Shown here piece by piece: positions 42,904-54,970 of a DNA stretch of 64,000 bases. The DNA is from Vigna angularis (taxonomy: Eukaryota > Streptophyta > Magnoliopsida > Fabales > Fabaceae). The stretch covers positions 7,434,001 through 7,498,000 of the forward strand of contig NC_068972.1 in NCBI RefSeq assembly GCF_016808095.1, in the 5' to 3' direction. The translations under genes and the position numbers were made by a program. Each line of letters begins with the position of its first letter. The first letter of the stretch is position 1. The notes beneath the pieces were generated by a model, which was not told the DNA's origin, did not search any database, and worked only from the letters and a program-made list of their open reading frames with translations.

Positions 42904-45755
42904 TGTAACATCCCAAAAATTCTCCCTTTAAAATTCAAAATTTAAAATATTGTAATAATACAATTACATTAACACCAAATAACCTCAAACTTAAATCTAT
43001 ACATAAGTTTAAGCTCATAGTTGACTGCAGAGATATCATTGAATCCCGCTAATCTGTTCTTCCAAATCTTCCTTCATCTACACCAGATCATGCGACAATC
43101 CTTCCTCTGCTCCCGTATAACAAATACGTTATACGATCATCGCAAAAAATAGTTTTCCGGCACAAACAAACAAGTAAGGGTGAGCTAACATGCAACACCG
43201 CAATTATAAAACATGCATAAATGTTTTGATAAAAACATCATATAAAATTTATGTCAGACATTCTCATATACCATCATACCACAATTCCTACTAGACACTC
43301 ATCCGGATGATACGTTGATGAGCGATCACGGGAGGTTATGCACTTGTGATGACTTCTACTTTTCCTTACAAATACACTTCCAAAATACTTCATACCATTC
43401 ACAAGGTTAGTCCCCTCACTATGTCCACACCGGAACATAGACCAGGACCTCCTGCTCCTCTCACCACATAATTCATCCTTCTCTACATGAGACTGGATGA
43501 TTATTAGAGTATCAGGATAACCTCCAACTACGGGACCCTCAACATCAACATACACACTAATACTATAATTTTATAGAATCTCTCCATGAGATTCATGCCA
43601 TGCTCATATTCCTCAACTCACATTACACCTCTATGTAACTCTCCCCGTAATAATCATTTCATGATCAAATGCACAATTTCATATCAATATAATAAAATAC
43701 ATTTATCACAGTAATTTTATCACATCACATGCATTCACATATTTTGTTTCACATGAATTTACCTCAGAGTATATATATATATATATACAAAATACATTGC
43801 ACACTTAAAAATAAAAGCAAAAATAACCATGGAACCGAACCCTGTTTACCGAACCTTATTTGGACGAACACTATTTGGACAAACACTATTTGGACGATTT
43901 GGACGAATACTATTCACTGGACACTATTGGACGAACGCTCACTCAATGTTTTAAGGACGAACGCTCACTTCTATAACAAGGACGAACGCTCAAATCAATG
44001 TGTTAAGGACGAACACTCACTATTTGGACGAACGCTCCACTATTTGGACGAACGCTCAACATGTAACCGAACGCTCAACAATTTGGACGAACGTTCCACT
44101 ATTTGGACGAACGCTACACTATTTGGACGAACGCTCAACAATTTGGACGAACGCTTAGCTATTTGGACGAACGCTCCACTATTTGGACGAACGCTCAATG
44201 GACGAACGCTCACTGGGACGAACGCTCACTGTCGAACGCTCACTGGGACGAACGCTCACTGGGAAGGACGAACGCTCACTGGCGAACGCTCACTGGGAAG
44301 GACGAACGCTCACTGGCGAACGCTCACTGGCGAACGCTCATTGGGACGAACGCTCACCAACACTGTTTGGACGAGCGTCCCATACTAAGACGAAAGAACG
44401 CGACGCTCAACTCAGATTGAAGGATGAACGCTCAGACTAATTTGAGGACGAGCGTTCAAAGCCCATTATACGAACGTTCAAAAATCACTTTACTCAATAA
44501 AGACCGAATGCTAAGATAATCAAGGCCGAACGCTATACTTACAACCTATGGACGTTCGTCTTGAGGCCAAGGCCGAACGTTCAAGAACGTCCCACTAAAA
44601 TACTAAGTTTTGGACGAACGCTCACAATACCAACGACGAACGCTCACCAAACCAAGGACGAACGCTCACAAAACCAAGGACGAACGCTCACAAAACCAAG
44701 GACGAACGCTCACAATACCAAGGACGAACGCTCAACGAAAACTGAGGACGAACGCTCAATCGAAAACACTTACGGACGAACGCTCAACGAAACACTTAAA
44801 TACCGAACGCTCACTTACACCCAAAAACCGAACGCTCTCTTACACTTGAATGCCGAACGCTCACTAATAATCAAAAGCCGAACGCTCACTAACACTCAAA
44901 AGCCGAACACTCAACAAATTGGACGAACGTCCGGTTTCACCAGAATTGTACAACGTTAGGCCGACCACTATTTGGTCGAGCACTGTTGGGACGAACGTCC
45001 AATTTTGAATCACCAAAATTGGACGTACGCGCATTCTGCAGAATTCTGCAGAATCGCGCAGATTCCAGAGAAGCCCAGAAAACCCCATTTTTCAACCCCA
45101 AAATTTCCAGATTTCCATCCAACCCAAAGCATACAAGGTTTCATACATAAATTACTTCCCATTGATCAATTATAACAATTCAAACTCACCCAAGTCAATT
45201 CCAAACAGCATAACACAGTTTCAACACAACCAACCATGCATAATTCAATCCATACACCTAACACATAAAGCATTTGAAGAAGGTAATCCAGCCCCCCCTT
45301 ACCTGGTTTTCCCCAAGCACAATGTTTTGGAATAAAGAAGAGGACCTCCGAAAGTATCCAGCAGCAGCGTGAAGTAAGCTTCACGGACTTGACGAGAATT
45401 ATAGTTTGGAAGCAAAGAAGAGAAGTCCAGCACACCAATAGCTGCAACCGTGAATGAAGAAGAAGCCCACGGCCATAGCAGCAACTCCATTCCAGCAACA
45501 TGTGAAGGAGATCCAGCTTGGAGAGGTGTAGCTCATGAGAAACCCATATAAGAACATAACAGCTTGAGTTGGAAGAGGAAGCACACGGCCATGGCAGCAG
45601 AGAGTAGATGCCCCCCTCAGACCACCCCCTGTTTCTCCCCTTCCTATCATTGCACTCCAATCATGCGTTCCAATTATTGCATTCAATAATGCAAGTGGTG
45701 GGCGACCACCATGTCCCCACCATGCCCCGCACCACAAAAAAAAACGGTTCTTACA
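42904..45755 (-). mobile_element. LTR-like unit (probable solo LTR), inverted copy
   Basis: Read on minus, the unit begins TGTAAGAACC and ends GGGATGTTACA, the TG..CA ends of an LTR. It is 2852 bp long. The flanks on minus are TTAAA before and TTAAT after, four of five matching, so a slightly mutated 5-bp target duplication is plausible. It shares, in the same order, several blocks with the 48947-51921 unit: ATTGGAGTGCAAT near its start; TCTGCAGA with GCGCGTACGTCCAATTTTGG; the GCGTTCG array; a CTACATGAGA / CAGGAGGTCC region; AAGGGTGAGCTA; and the GGGATGTTACA end. No polymerase, primer-binding site or polypurine tract is visible. Open frames such as 43729-44388 and 45166-45660 are by-products of repeats and not genes. 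Confidence 0.75.
43854..44935 (-). repeat. CGAACGCTC heptamer-based array in left LTR
   Basis: On plus, GGACGAACGCTCA and close variants recur dozens of times. Spacing is irregular, mostly 13-25 bases, and densest at 44200-44360 where units read GACGAACGCTCACTGG. The invariant core CGAACGC has two CpG sites in AT-rich surroundings. Because unit lengths vary and lack stops, three frames stay open at once and spell repeating DERSL / GRTLT / TNAHW peptides; these are artefacts. Confidence 0.9.
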
Positions 45756-48700
45756 TTTAATGTGTGTAGATATGCTTCTATATCTATGTTTTTATGTTTA
45801 CCATCTACAAGCTTTCGTACAAATTAAAAACATGAGATGCGGTGACCATGAAGGATCGATGTGTCTTTTCATTCTCCAATTTTTTTTTTTTTACTTTTTA
45901 TAAATATATTTTTCAAAATAACAAGTAGTTGCTTTAAACCTTCAAAAAGAAAAAAATCTCAAAAATAATATTTTATTCCTTATTATTTTAGACATCTAAA
46001 AGAAATTACTTTTTCTAATATTAATCATTTTAGGTATCCAAGAAAACAAAAACCTTAAAGAAAACTCTTATTTAAAATTTGTCCGTCTGTACACAAAATT
46101 GGTATTCAGACATTAAATTTAAGTAATTCTTTCTAGTAAAAATAAAAACCTTAATTACTACCAACTAGAAAACTATTTCTTTAAATATGTTTGATCTCTT
46201 GGTGTTAAAAGTTGAAGTTGAAAGTCTTATTAAATAAAAACGATAAATATGACTGTTATATTAATAGAAATACTTATAAATTCATTATCTTAAAAGTTTA
46301 AAGTAATCTTTTAATTTTAATATCTTGTATAGATATATATAAAAAGTTTTTTATTTCAAAAGAATAAAGTGTTCAAATATAGAAAGATTCATACTTGATT
46401 TTTTTTTAATAAAAATTATGTCAAAAGTATTTCAAAATATCATTTTAAAATCAAATTTTAATATATTAAAATGATTTTGTTATTTTTTGGACCTCAAAAT
46501 CTTATTTTTACATTATTTTGACTTACTTTTACTATATTCACTCTTGAAACTCTTTTAGATTCAAAGAGTACGTAAAGAAAAACGAATTGAAAAATTAGCA
46601 TCTGACTTATATTTTATTGACATTATATCTAATTTATTTTAAAATCTAATATTAAAATATTAGGAGATCTTAACATTAATTTAGTCTATGGTAAAACTAT
46701 TTTTCACTCGATATTAGACACACTCTTTTATAAGTGGGACTATACTTTTTATCTATATAAGTTAACATTTTTTTTATCAATGTTGGTAAGATTATTTTTT
46801 AACAATTATTAATTGACGTTTTTATATATATTTACATTTTTTTAACAATCATCATCAATTTACTTGAATATTTGAAAATGAAAAAAAAAACTTTAGGCAA
46901 TACAATAAATAAAGATCTTTATTATACGATGTCAGTTAAAATATTTGTCACTAATAAATAAAACCCTTATAAACATTTTTTGAAAAAACGTCACAAATTT
47001 TAACAATGTTTTTTTCAATCAATACCAATTAAAAAATATCACCGATTAAAATTTGTAAATTATTTAATATTAAAATAACTTTTATATCTAGTAATACTTT
47101 ACCTAAAAAGGTTAGTGAAATTGAACTAATTGTCTAAGTAAAAATTGCAAATTTCAATCTCTTTTTGAAAATAAAGATTTTTTTTTCCAATTTACTTAGT
47201 AAAAGATATCTATTCTTAGATAAGGAAATTTTGTTTTAGGAATGAAATTTTTTTAATTTAGTTTTTATAGGAAACAAAATCTAGAAGTTGACACAGAATT
47301 TGAATAAAATGCTATAGTTGAATATCTCGTTTTCAGCAACAATTGATTAGTAACGTCTAATATTTTCATCAAGTTAGGTAATTGCAAAATATAATAATTG
47401 AGAAATTCATACTCATATACAATCATATCATTAAGAATATTTTATTTTTATAATATATTTATTTGAAACATATATTTATAATATAATTATTTAAAAAAAT
47501 TAAATATAGATTGATTGTCTTATAATTATAATCACAACTTGATGTACAGTTAAAAGATATAACATTAAATATTTTTTCATTAGTAAATTTTAAATTGATT
47601 TAGATATGACTTTCAAAATAATTTATAAAAAGTATCAATTTTATCATATGTGCAAATCATTTCGAGATGATAACGAGAGAGATGGGTGCAAATTTAAGTG
47701 TTTAATTCTTATAGACAAATTCATACATATTTCTATTTTAATGTTTAATGTATATGAATTTTTTTTCTCATTCTTATATTAGATATACATATACTCAGTG
47801 TCTTTATTATTTTTACTCACACATATAAAGTATTCCACGTAAAAGAATGGAGACACAGTATAAAAATGTATGTTATTGAATAATTGAAATTGAGATGTTC
47901 TCATTTTAAAAAAAAATAACAAAAAAATATATTAATTATAATGGATAGAAATAATCAAATATATTTCTAAATACCATTTCGTTTAATAAACAAAGAAGTT
48001 TGTGTTTTCTCAAAATATATGATGAAAATAATGGAAAAAAATAAATAATCAAGATTCTGATAGCAGTGAAAGTACCTTGGAAAATTTAGTGAATTTTAAA
48101 TAAGTCGAACAACAGTTAATAAAAGAAAATAAAAATTGTATATAACAAAAGAAAGAAAAACAAGGTTTTATAAATAAAATGAAATTAAGGACAAAACTAA
48201 ACAATGAATATAAGTTTGTTAAATTACTTTATAAAATTATGAATGTTTTAATAATTTAAAATGAGAATAAGTATAAAGACGATGACCAATATACAACATG
48301 ATATGAAAACGGTATTAAATATGTATATATTTATAGTTATTCTCATTATTATTTCATACTCAATTTAAAACTTGAATATTATTTATATTCATGTTTTTAC
48401 TCAATCACTTCATAAATTCCTTATAAAAGTTAAGTACATTCAAATAATATCCGAACATATTTAATTGTCATAAATACATATTTATATCATCACTACATAT
48501 CAATAAAGTTAATAATAGAAATTGAACAACATATTTAAAAAAAAAAATTTGATGACTATAATTTAACTATAAAATTACTACCAAAAATTGATTAAATAAA
48601 AAATATTTCAAATTAAATTTCATAATTTTTGTAATATCATATTTTTAATATTTTTAATAGTATTCAACTAACCTAAGAATTATCACACGTCCAGGATAAA

Positions 48701-48941
48701 GAATATTTAACTCAAAAAAATATAAAATATTATTATAATTATCCAAATATAACTATAATACCATAAAATATATATATATATATATATAAAAGAATAATGT
48801 ACAACTAAACCGTGATATTACACTTAATCAAAAAACTTAATAGAGTTTTTCAAAATAGATAAAGATAAAAGAACAACATCTTACTTTATGTTTCAGCACC
48901 ATCCCCGTCCTACACTTGATAAACAAAGACATCTTCTTATG
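45756..48941. other. AT-rich spacer between the two inverted LTR units
   Basis: About 3.2 kb of very AT-rich sequence with no gene, no retroelement domain and no copy of the heptamer array. It therefore does not look like the internal region of either flanking unit. A TA run lies at about 48769-48788. Confidence 0.6.
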
Positions 48942-49496
48942 TTCACTGTAAGGACCTATATTTTAGGGATAGGTGGGGTTACGGTTACATTATTAGAATG
49001 CAATTATTGGAGTGCAATTATGAGGGGAGGGGAGAAAAAGAGAGGGGTGCATTTACGGGGGAGCTTGGCAAAAGAAGGGTCTCATTTTCTTTGGCATGGG
49101 GAGAGCATCCAAGGGAAAAGAACCCTTCCTTCCTTCCATTTTCAACTGTCCAAAGAGCACCCAAGGTAAGCTATACCAACTTTAGAAGGACTGAGAGGAG
49201 GATTTGGGTTGGGAATCTGGTGAGAGTGGAGTTCTTACAGCAAGATCTGGAGAGAAAGTGGAGAGGTGCTGAATTTGCTAGGAGATCTGGAGCTGCATGT
49301 CTGGGAGGAGATGGATCACAAATTTTTACAAAGGAAGTCTTCAAGAGGTAAGGGGAGTTAGATCCTTTTGTTTGATTGTTGAAATTTATTGTGTTTGATG
49401 CAAATCTGGGAAGAATGGTGAAAGAATGGGGTTTGTGGGTTTTCTGCGATTCTGCAGATTTCTGCAGAACGCGCGTACGTCCAATTTTGGTAAGTC

Positions 49497-50835
49497 AAAA
49501 TTGGACGTTCGTTCAGTTTGCTGGTCGGCCCAAACATACGAGCGTTCGGTTTTGTAACGAGCGTTCGATTTTGTAGCGAGCGTTAACGTTCGTCCTGCTC
49601 TAGTAATATTAGCGTTCGGTCTTGAGCATGTATAAGTGATAATAGCGTTCGGTGTTGATGTAATAGTGCTTATAAGCGTTCGTCCTCAATTGGTATTCTT
49701 GGAAAGTAATCAGGAGCGTTCGGCCTTGATGTATTAGTCAGAATAAGCGTATTCTCGGGTAGCATTGTTGAGCGTTCGTACATCATTTGATAGTCTAAGA
49801 TTGGATCTTAATATCTATAGTAATCAATAGCGTTCGACCTGGATCGGGTGTTCTGAGGTTTAGTTGGTAAGCGTTCGATCTGAATGTATCAGTGTTAGTT
49901 AGCGTTCGATCTGGACTAGGTATTCTCAGGCTCCGATCGTAAGCGTTCGGTATTAATGATAGATAGCGTTCGGTTTTACTGATGTTCATTCCCAGTTAGT
50001 AATTATCCATAATGAACGTTCGGTTTCGACGATATTTGGTAGTGCTCATTATAAATAGCGATCGGTCTTAAGTTGTATTATTAAGTGTGAATCTCGAGCG
50101 TTCGGTTTTGGTATAATAATGATTATAAGCGTTCGTTCTTAAGTTGGTATTCTTTGGTAGCAATCCAGAACGTTCGGTATTAAATTGATAGTCTTAAGTT
50201 TGAATCTTGAGAGTTCGGTATTACTATGTGATTTATAGCGTTCGATCTAGATTAGGTATTCTGAGGTTTAGATTGTAAGCGTTCGGTCTTGATGATGTTT
50301 AATTTCTGAGCGCTCGTCCAAATAGTGATGAATTCAATGGTTTAGCGCTCGGCTCAGTAGTATTGAATCCAACATGATATTCGTTCTGGAGCGTTCGGCC
50401 TTGGTATGATTATGATGTGAGCGTTCGGTCAAATAGTGTTCAATATGGTGCTCGGTTTGTAGCGTTCGGCCTAAGTACTCGATCTCAGCGTTCGGCCTAA
50501 GTACTCGATCATAGCGTTCGACCCAATAGTGATTAATTGAATATGGTGTTCAGAAAATACGTTCGGCAATTAGCGTTCGTTCAAATAGCGCTCGGTTATA
50601 GTGCTCAGTAATAGCGTTCGGTTTGAGTGAGTTGAATCTCATTAGCGTTCGTCCAATTAGCATAGTGGCGTTCGACCAATTAGTATAGTGGCGTTCGTCC
50701 AATTAGTATAGTGGCGTTCGTCCAATTAGCATAGTGGCGTTCGGCCAATTAGCATAGTGGCGTTCGTCCAGATAGGGTTCGGTGACGTGGTGAATAGTGT
50801 TCGGCCAAATAGTGTTCGGCCAATAGTGCTCGACC
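49497..50835 (+). repeat. AGCGTTCG array in right LTR
   Basis: AGCGTTCG followed by GTCC, GGCC or GGTC-type sequence recurs at wider spacing than in the left unit, commonly 25-50 bases. It tightens to about 25 bases at 50640-50770, where units read GTCCAATTAGCATAGTGGC. It is the reverse complement of the left unit's motif, as expected for opposite orientation. Confidence 0.9.
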
Positions 50836-51262
50836 AATTGTGATGAGTTCTAAGTTCACTTTACTCTTGTTCTGGGTTGGATTGAATTATATGTACCAAT
50901 GTTTGGAATATTGTCTAGGACGTGATTTATGTGAAAATGTGAATGTATGAGATATGTTGGATTTGTTGTGATAATATGGTGGTATCTGATTATTCATAAT
51001 TGTGGTTAAGGTTCAAAGTAACAGTATGATTCATGTACGTAATTCCATGATCCTCAAGGAGAGGATACATGGTGGTGTTTTGGGGTTGTATAGAATGATT
51101 ACATGGTAGCTCAGTTTTGGGGTCATCCTGAAACTCCAATGGTCCTTCTTCTCATGTAGAGAGGATTGAACCATATGGTGAGGAGTAGCAGGAGGTCCTA
51201 GTCTTGGGTGCTTCCATATGATCCAAGGTGAGTGATAACGGATTAACCTCGTGACTGTGGCC

Positions 51263-51345
51263 GGGCGGTAGTGCCCAAAGTTCCACTGGGCGGTAGTGCC
51301 CAAAGTTTCACCAGGCGGTAGTGCCAGGGCGGTAGTGCCTAAGTT
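51263..51345 (+). repeat. GGGCGGTAGTGCC tandem repeat
   Basis: Four units built on GGCGGTAGTGCC follow one another with connectors like CAAAGTTCCACT; unit length is about 26 bases, with one shortened unit. The block lies in the 3' half of the right LTR. I do not see it at the matching place in the left copy (about 43300-43420). Confidence 0.9.
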
Positions 51346-52089
51346 CCATAAAGCCACCACGAGTGCAAGACCCGCCATAGCTCGATAATCATTCTAGTCC
51401 GGACGAGTCAGGGTATAAAGTAACAAGTCTTGTGATGTCAGTTTATCATGTTTGTTTGACTTTTGCATGTCGTATGAGTGGGTGAATTGTGGTTTAATGA
51501 GTATGCTCTAATTGTTCTTTTATACGAATTTAAGTATGATAACATGAATTAACTGTGCTATATGTATAACATGTTTTTTATATCTAGCTCACCCTTGAAA
51601 TTTCTGTGTTGTGTGCTGTTTGGGTATGTTTCTTTGGCGATGATCATCCACTTGGATGAGAGCAGATGTTGTCGCGGAGATTCCCTTGGAGCAAGAGCTG
51701 GAGGTTACTGATGTTGCGGAATAGTCTTCTTAGGAGTTTCCTGATTGAACACTTGTAGTGTTTAATCTTTTCAACTGTTCAAGTTTAAATTTTCAGTTTC
51801 TTTTATTTCTAGATGACTGTAATTTCATATTTAATTACTGTCATACTCCGACTGTTCTCTATATTTGGATGTTAACGTCTTTATTATATAATATTGGTTA
51901 TTATATAATCGGGATGTTACATTCACACCATTAAAGTGATTATTATAAATAAGAAGGATAAATAGATGGAAATGAAAGGGTAAACTTATTCACCAAAAGA
52001 ACGTGCATAGAATAAAACATGGATGTTAACCTATGTGTAAAGTTATATCAATCAATCCTAAGACATACAATAATTCATTTTAGACTTGA

Positions 52090-52400
52090 TCATCTGAATA
52101 CATGTATTTATATCCGGCTTTAGCAAGTTATGTAATTATGGTGGACTCTTTTTTTTTTGCATAGTCATTAGTAATGAGTTTCACCCAATTATACACAAGG
52201 TCTCTATACTAGGATCTCTATATTAGGATCTCTTGTTCCTCTCACCACATACCTCACCCTTATTTATTTGAGATTGAATGATTATTAAAGCGTAGGATAA
52301 CTCTTAATACGAAATCATAATCAATACACACATTATTAAAGAATTTTATGGTCATGAAGAATTTTATCTATAATGCAATTTTGATTGATTAACAATATTT
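52090..52400 (-). mobile_element. Decayed third fragment of the same LTR family
   Basis: Plus-strand blocks GTTCCTCTCACCACATA, TTGAGATTGAATGATTATTA, AGGATAACTC and AATCAATACACACA occur in the same order as at 43440-43560 in the left unit (CTCCTCTCACCACATAATTC, GATGATTATTAGAG, AGGATAACCTCC, ACATACACAC). Orientation therefore matches the left unit. The heptamer array and both ends are missing. Confidence 0.6.
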
Positions 52401-52967
52401 AGGATATAGTTGAGGAGAGTGTGATAAATGGGGGAACATGTAACTTGTTTAAAGAATGATTTTGTACATTTGATGAAAAATATTGATTTTTTTTAATTGG
52501 TGATGGAATTGTCATGTGTAGTATTTGTTAATTTTCACTAGCTTACCCTTATATTTGTAGTTGTGATTTTTATCTGCGATGATAATGTATTATATGTGAG
52601 CAAAAAGTGGGAGACAAAGTAGAAGCAAGATCACAAAATTCTAATAATGTTATAGTAGAATATTTATATATGTATATGTTATTATATTATAAAGTATTTC
52701 CTATAAATGTAATTGTTATATTTCTTCTAAAAAATATTTGAAACAAAATCTTGAAAGATTTTAAATATCAAGTATATGTATAATTTATTGATGCAAGTGG
52801 CAATTATTAAATAAATGATGGAAAAAAATTGGTAATTTGATGTCTACTAACTTGGATTATTACATTTTTAAGGGAAAATTTCTTGCAAATATAACTCGAA
52901 GTTAAGAAATTGATAAGTATTTTGCAATTTAGTTATGAAAAGATAAGCGGTAAGCTAAAGTTGATGT
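52400..52967. other. AT-rich intergenic DNA
   Basis: Nothing recognisable was found between the decayed LTR fragment and the MITE. Confidence 0.6.
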
Positions 52968-53533
52968 ATCTTTGTTAGGGATGGCAACGGGGCGGGTCGG
53001 GTACGGATAGTGCCTACCCGCAACCCGACCCGATAAAAAAAAATCCACCCGCTACCTGACCCGCTACCCGCACGGATACCCGCTTTTGCGGGTATTTTAA
53101 AACCCGCGAATACCCGTGGATATCCGTGGATACCCGCAAATATTAAAAAAAGAATATTTTAATATATTATTAAAATAAAATTTAAATACAATTACAAAAA
53201 ATATATAAAATATAATATAAATTAAATTAAATTTAAATTTAAATTCAATTTTAATTAAATTTAATCTTGTAAAATATAAATTAATGTTAATTTTAATTAA
53301 ATTTAACTTAATAAAATATAAATTAAACCTTTATTTTTATTTTTTGCGGGTAGCGGGTATCCGCGGGTACGGATAGTATAATACCCGCACCCGACCCGTT
53401 TATAAGCGGGTATTAAAATATCCGCTACCCGCGGGTTGCGGGTAGTAAATATCCGTGGGTATCAACTATCCGTCGCGGATTTTATCCGCGGATATCCGCG
53501 GGCGCAGATTTTTTTGCCATCCCTAATCTTTGT
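52968..53533. mobile_element. hAT-type MITE with perfect 8-bp duplication
   Basis: The element proper is 52976-53525 (550 bp). It begins TAGGGATGGCAA and ends TTGCCATCCCTA, a perfect 12-bp inverted terminal repeat. The octamer ATCTTTGT lies on both sides (52968-52975 and 53526-53533). Both arms are dense in ACCCGC / GCGGGTA motifs (GCGGGTATCCGCGGGTA), which pair in a foldback. The core is almost pure A/T. No protein is encoded. The intact ends and duplication indicate a relatively recent insertion. Confidence 0.92.
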
Positions 53534-54970
53534 GGTTGGCAAAGTCATGACTTAAACACCATTATCTATAAGGAAAAAGTAAAATAAAGAGATATTGATG
53601 TATAGATATAAAATAGAAAAAAGTGATGATGGAAGAGAGTTGAGTATCACATCATAGCTACCAATGCAAACAATACTACCCATTGCTTGCCCCACCAATT
53701 ACAATCTCAATAGATACATTGCACTTTTGAACCTTTCAATCAATTAATATTTATAAAATAAAGTTTTTGGTATTAGTCTTTTCGTAATTTCAATTTTTTT
53801 TTTCTAGAAAGCAGCGAAAAATTAAGTATGAATGAACGGACCCAGTCCCTCACGCGCCATCGTAGACTCGGTTGTTTCAGCCACGTCTTTTCTCACAAAC
53901 CCATTCCTCTTTTTACACTTTCCCACATTTCTTCCCATTGCTTCTTTTCTGAAAAATCCACAACGTAAAAAAGGCAAATATTACATTACTATTTTTGTAT
54001 CTTCAATCACATGAGTTCAATTTTATATGATTATAGATTTTGAATTTGAATTCTTGTCATACTGGTGTATTAAATGTTCAAGAAAAAGTTTTACCTGTAC
54101 AATGATTGTTGGTTACAGTATTGGAATTTAAAAAACAATAAAATTTGCTAGTGTAATAAACTTTACATAAATGTTATTGAATTTTAAGTTTTGCATAAAT
54201 GTTATCCATATTCTGAAAACATTTAATTAATCAATAATACTGGTTATTATTTTGCTAATGCTTTTAACTTTTAAATAATGTATATATACATTTATCCAAG
54301 TTTTTTGTAAGAGAGGAAATAATAGAGTGCACAGAAGTCTTTGATTGTAACAGACCCAATGGCAATGGCTGCATTATTTTCCTTTTGAGCTTAAGTTTTC
54401 CACGTGTTTTTCCCGGACCCAACGTGACACCAAATCCCATCATTCCTCCACCTGGTGCCGCATCTATGGTTGCTCCAAACTCTAACCTCAAATCATTAAA
54501 TAAAAAGAATTCTAAATTTTCTTCTAACATTTTCTTATTATTCTGTCTATTAATATTTAATCTGTTTTCTTTTTTTCGATTTTAAATACATTAAATATTT
54601 TGTTTATTTAATACTACGTTAACCCTTCGCTTCCCGTCTTCAGGTGCTGTTGTACAGGGTTGATAACTGAGACGTCCCTATTTGAAAAATCAACGGCGAA
54701 GATATAATCCGTACTTGTTCCTTGGCATCTACGCCGCTAACTAAGAATCTTGGTTCTTGCCACCGTGTCGGATACGTGTTGGGTGCGCGTTCAAACTTCT
54801 CTTACAACCTTAAAATTTTCACTAATTAACCTTGGATTTAAACCTAGACCTCTTTATTACTACTAATCCGGGAAAATAGATTTCCTTTTTTTTTCGTGGT
54901 TTCGTTTTTTGTTTCTGCGCATTTCGCTGTTTTTATTTTCCAACCACCGTATTACGCGGACCAATTGTCC
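53534..54970. other. Intergenic DNA and upstream region of the ROH1-like gene
   Basis: No firm gene is present. A short minus-strand frame at 54264-54530 is listed separately. The sequence becomes less AT-rich towards 54,700-54,970, consistent with promoter DNA. Confidence 0.5.
54264..54530 (-). CDS. Hypothetical small protein, 88 aa
   Basis: An ATG-started frame with a central Gly/Pro-rich stretch (APGGGMMGFGVTLGPGK) followed by a basic segment (RGKLKLKRK). I do not recognise a family. No TATA box or splice context was identified, and the frame ends in low-complexity DNA. It could be a real small peptide gene, an exon of an unrecognised transcript or chance. Confidence 0.15.
   Translation of the reverse strand: MLEENLEFFLFNDLRLEFGATIDAAPGGGMMGFGVTLGPGKTRGKLKLKRKIMQPLPLGLLQSKTSVHSIISSLTKNLDKCIYTLFKS

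Larger units (their letters stand above)
48942..51926 (+). mobile_element. Solo LTR-like unit with perfect 5-bp duplication
   Basis: The unit proper is 48947-51921 (2975 bp). It starts TGTAAGGACC and ends GGGATGTTACA. The pentamer TTCAC occurs immediately before (48942-48946) and after (51922-51926), the signature of integrase-mediated insertion. There is no second LTR or internal coding region between the duplications, so the simplest reading is a solo LTR left by recombination. A non-autonomous element without repeated ends is an alternative. Frames at 48888-49351 and 51031-51378 lie inside it and are not considered genes. The homologous unit in opposite orientation is at 42904-45755. Confidence 0.85.

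Noticed and set aside
45166..45660. 164-codon open frame on minus
   Set aside because: It lies in the first part of the left LTR unit, starts in no gene context, and has two competing frames over the same bases.
45756..48941. Spacer as the internal region of one retrotransposon with the flanking LTRs
   Set aside because: The flanking units are in opposite orientation, each with its own target-site flanks, and the spacer has no retroelement domain.
48888..49351. Two overlapping open frames on plus
   Set aside because: The first crosses the 5-bp duplication and the LTR start, so it spans an insertion boundary; neither shows a domain.
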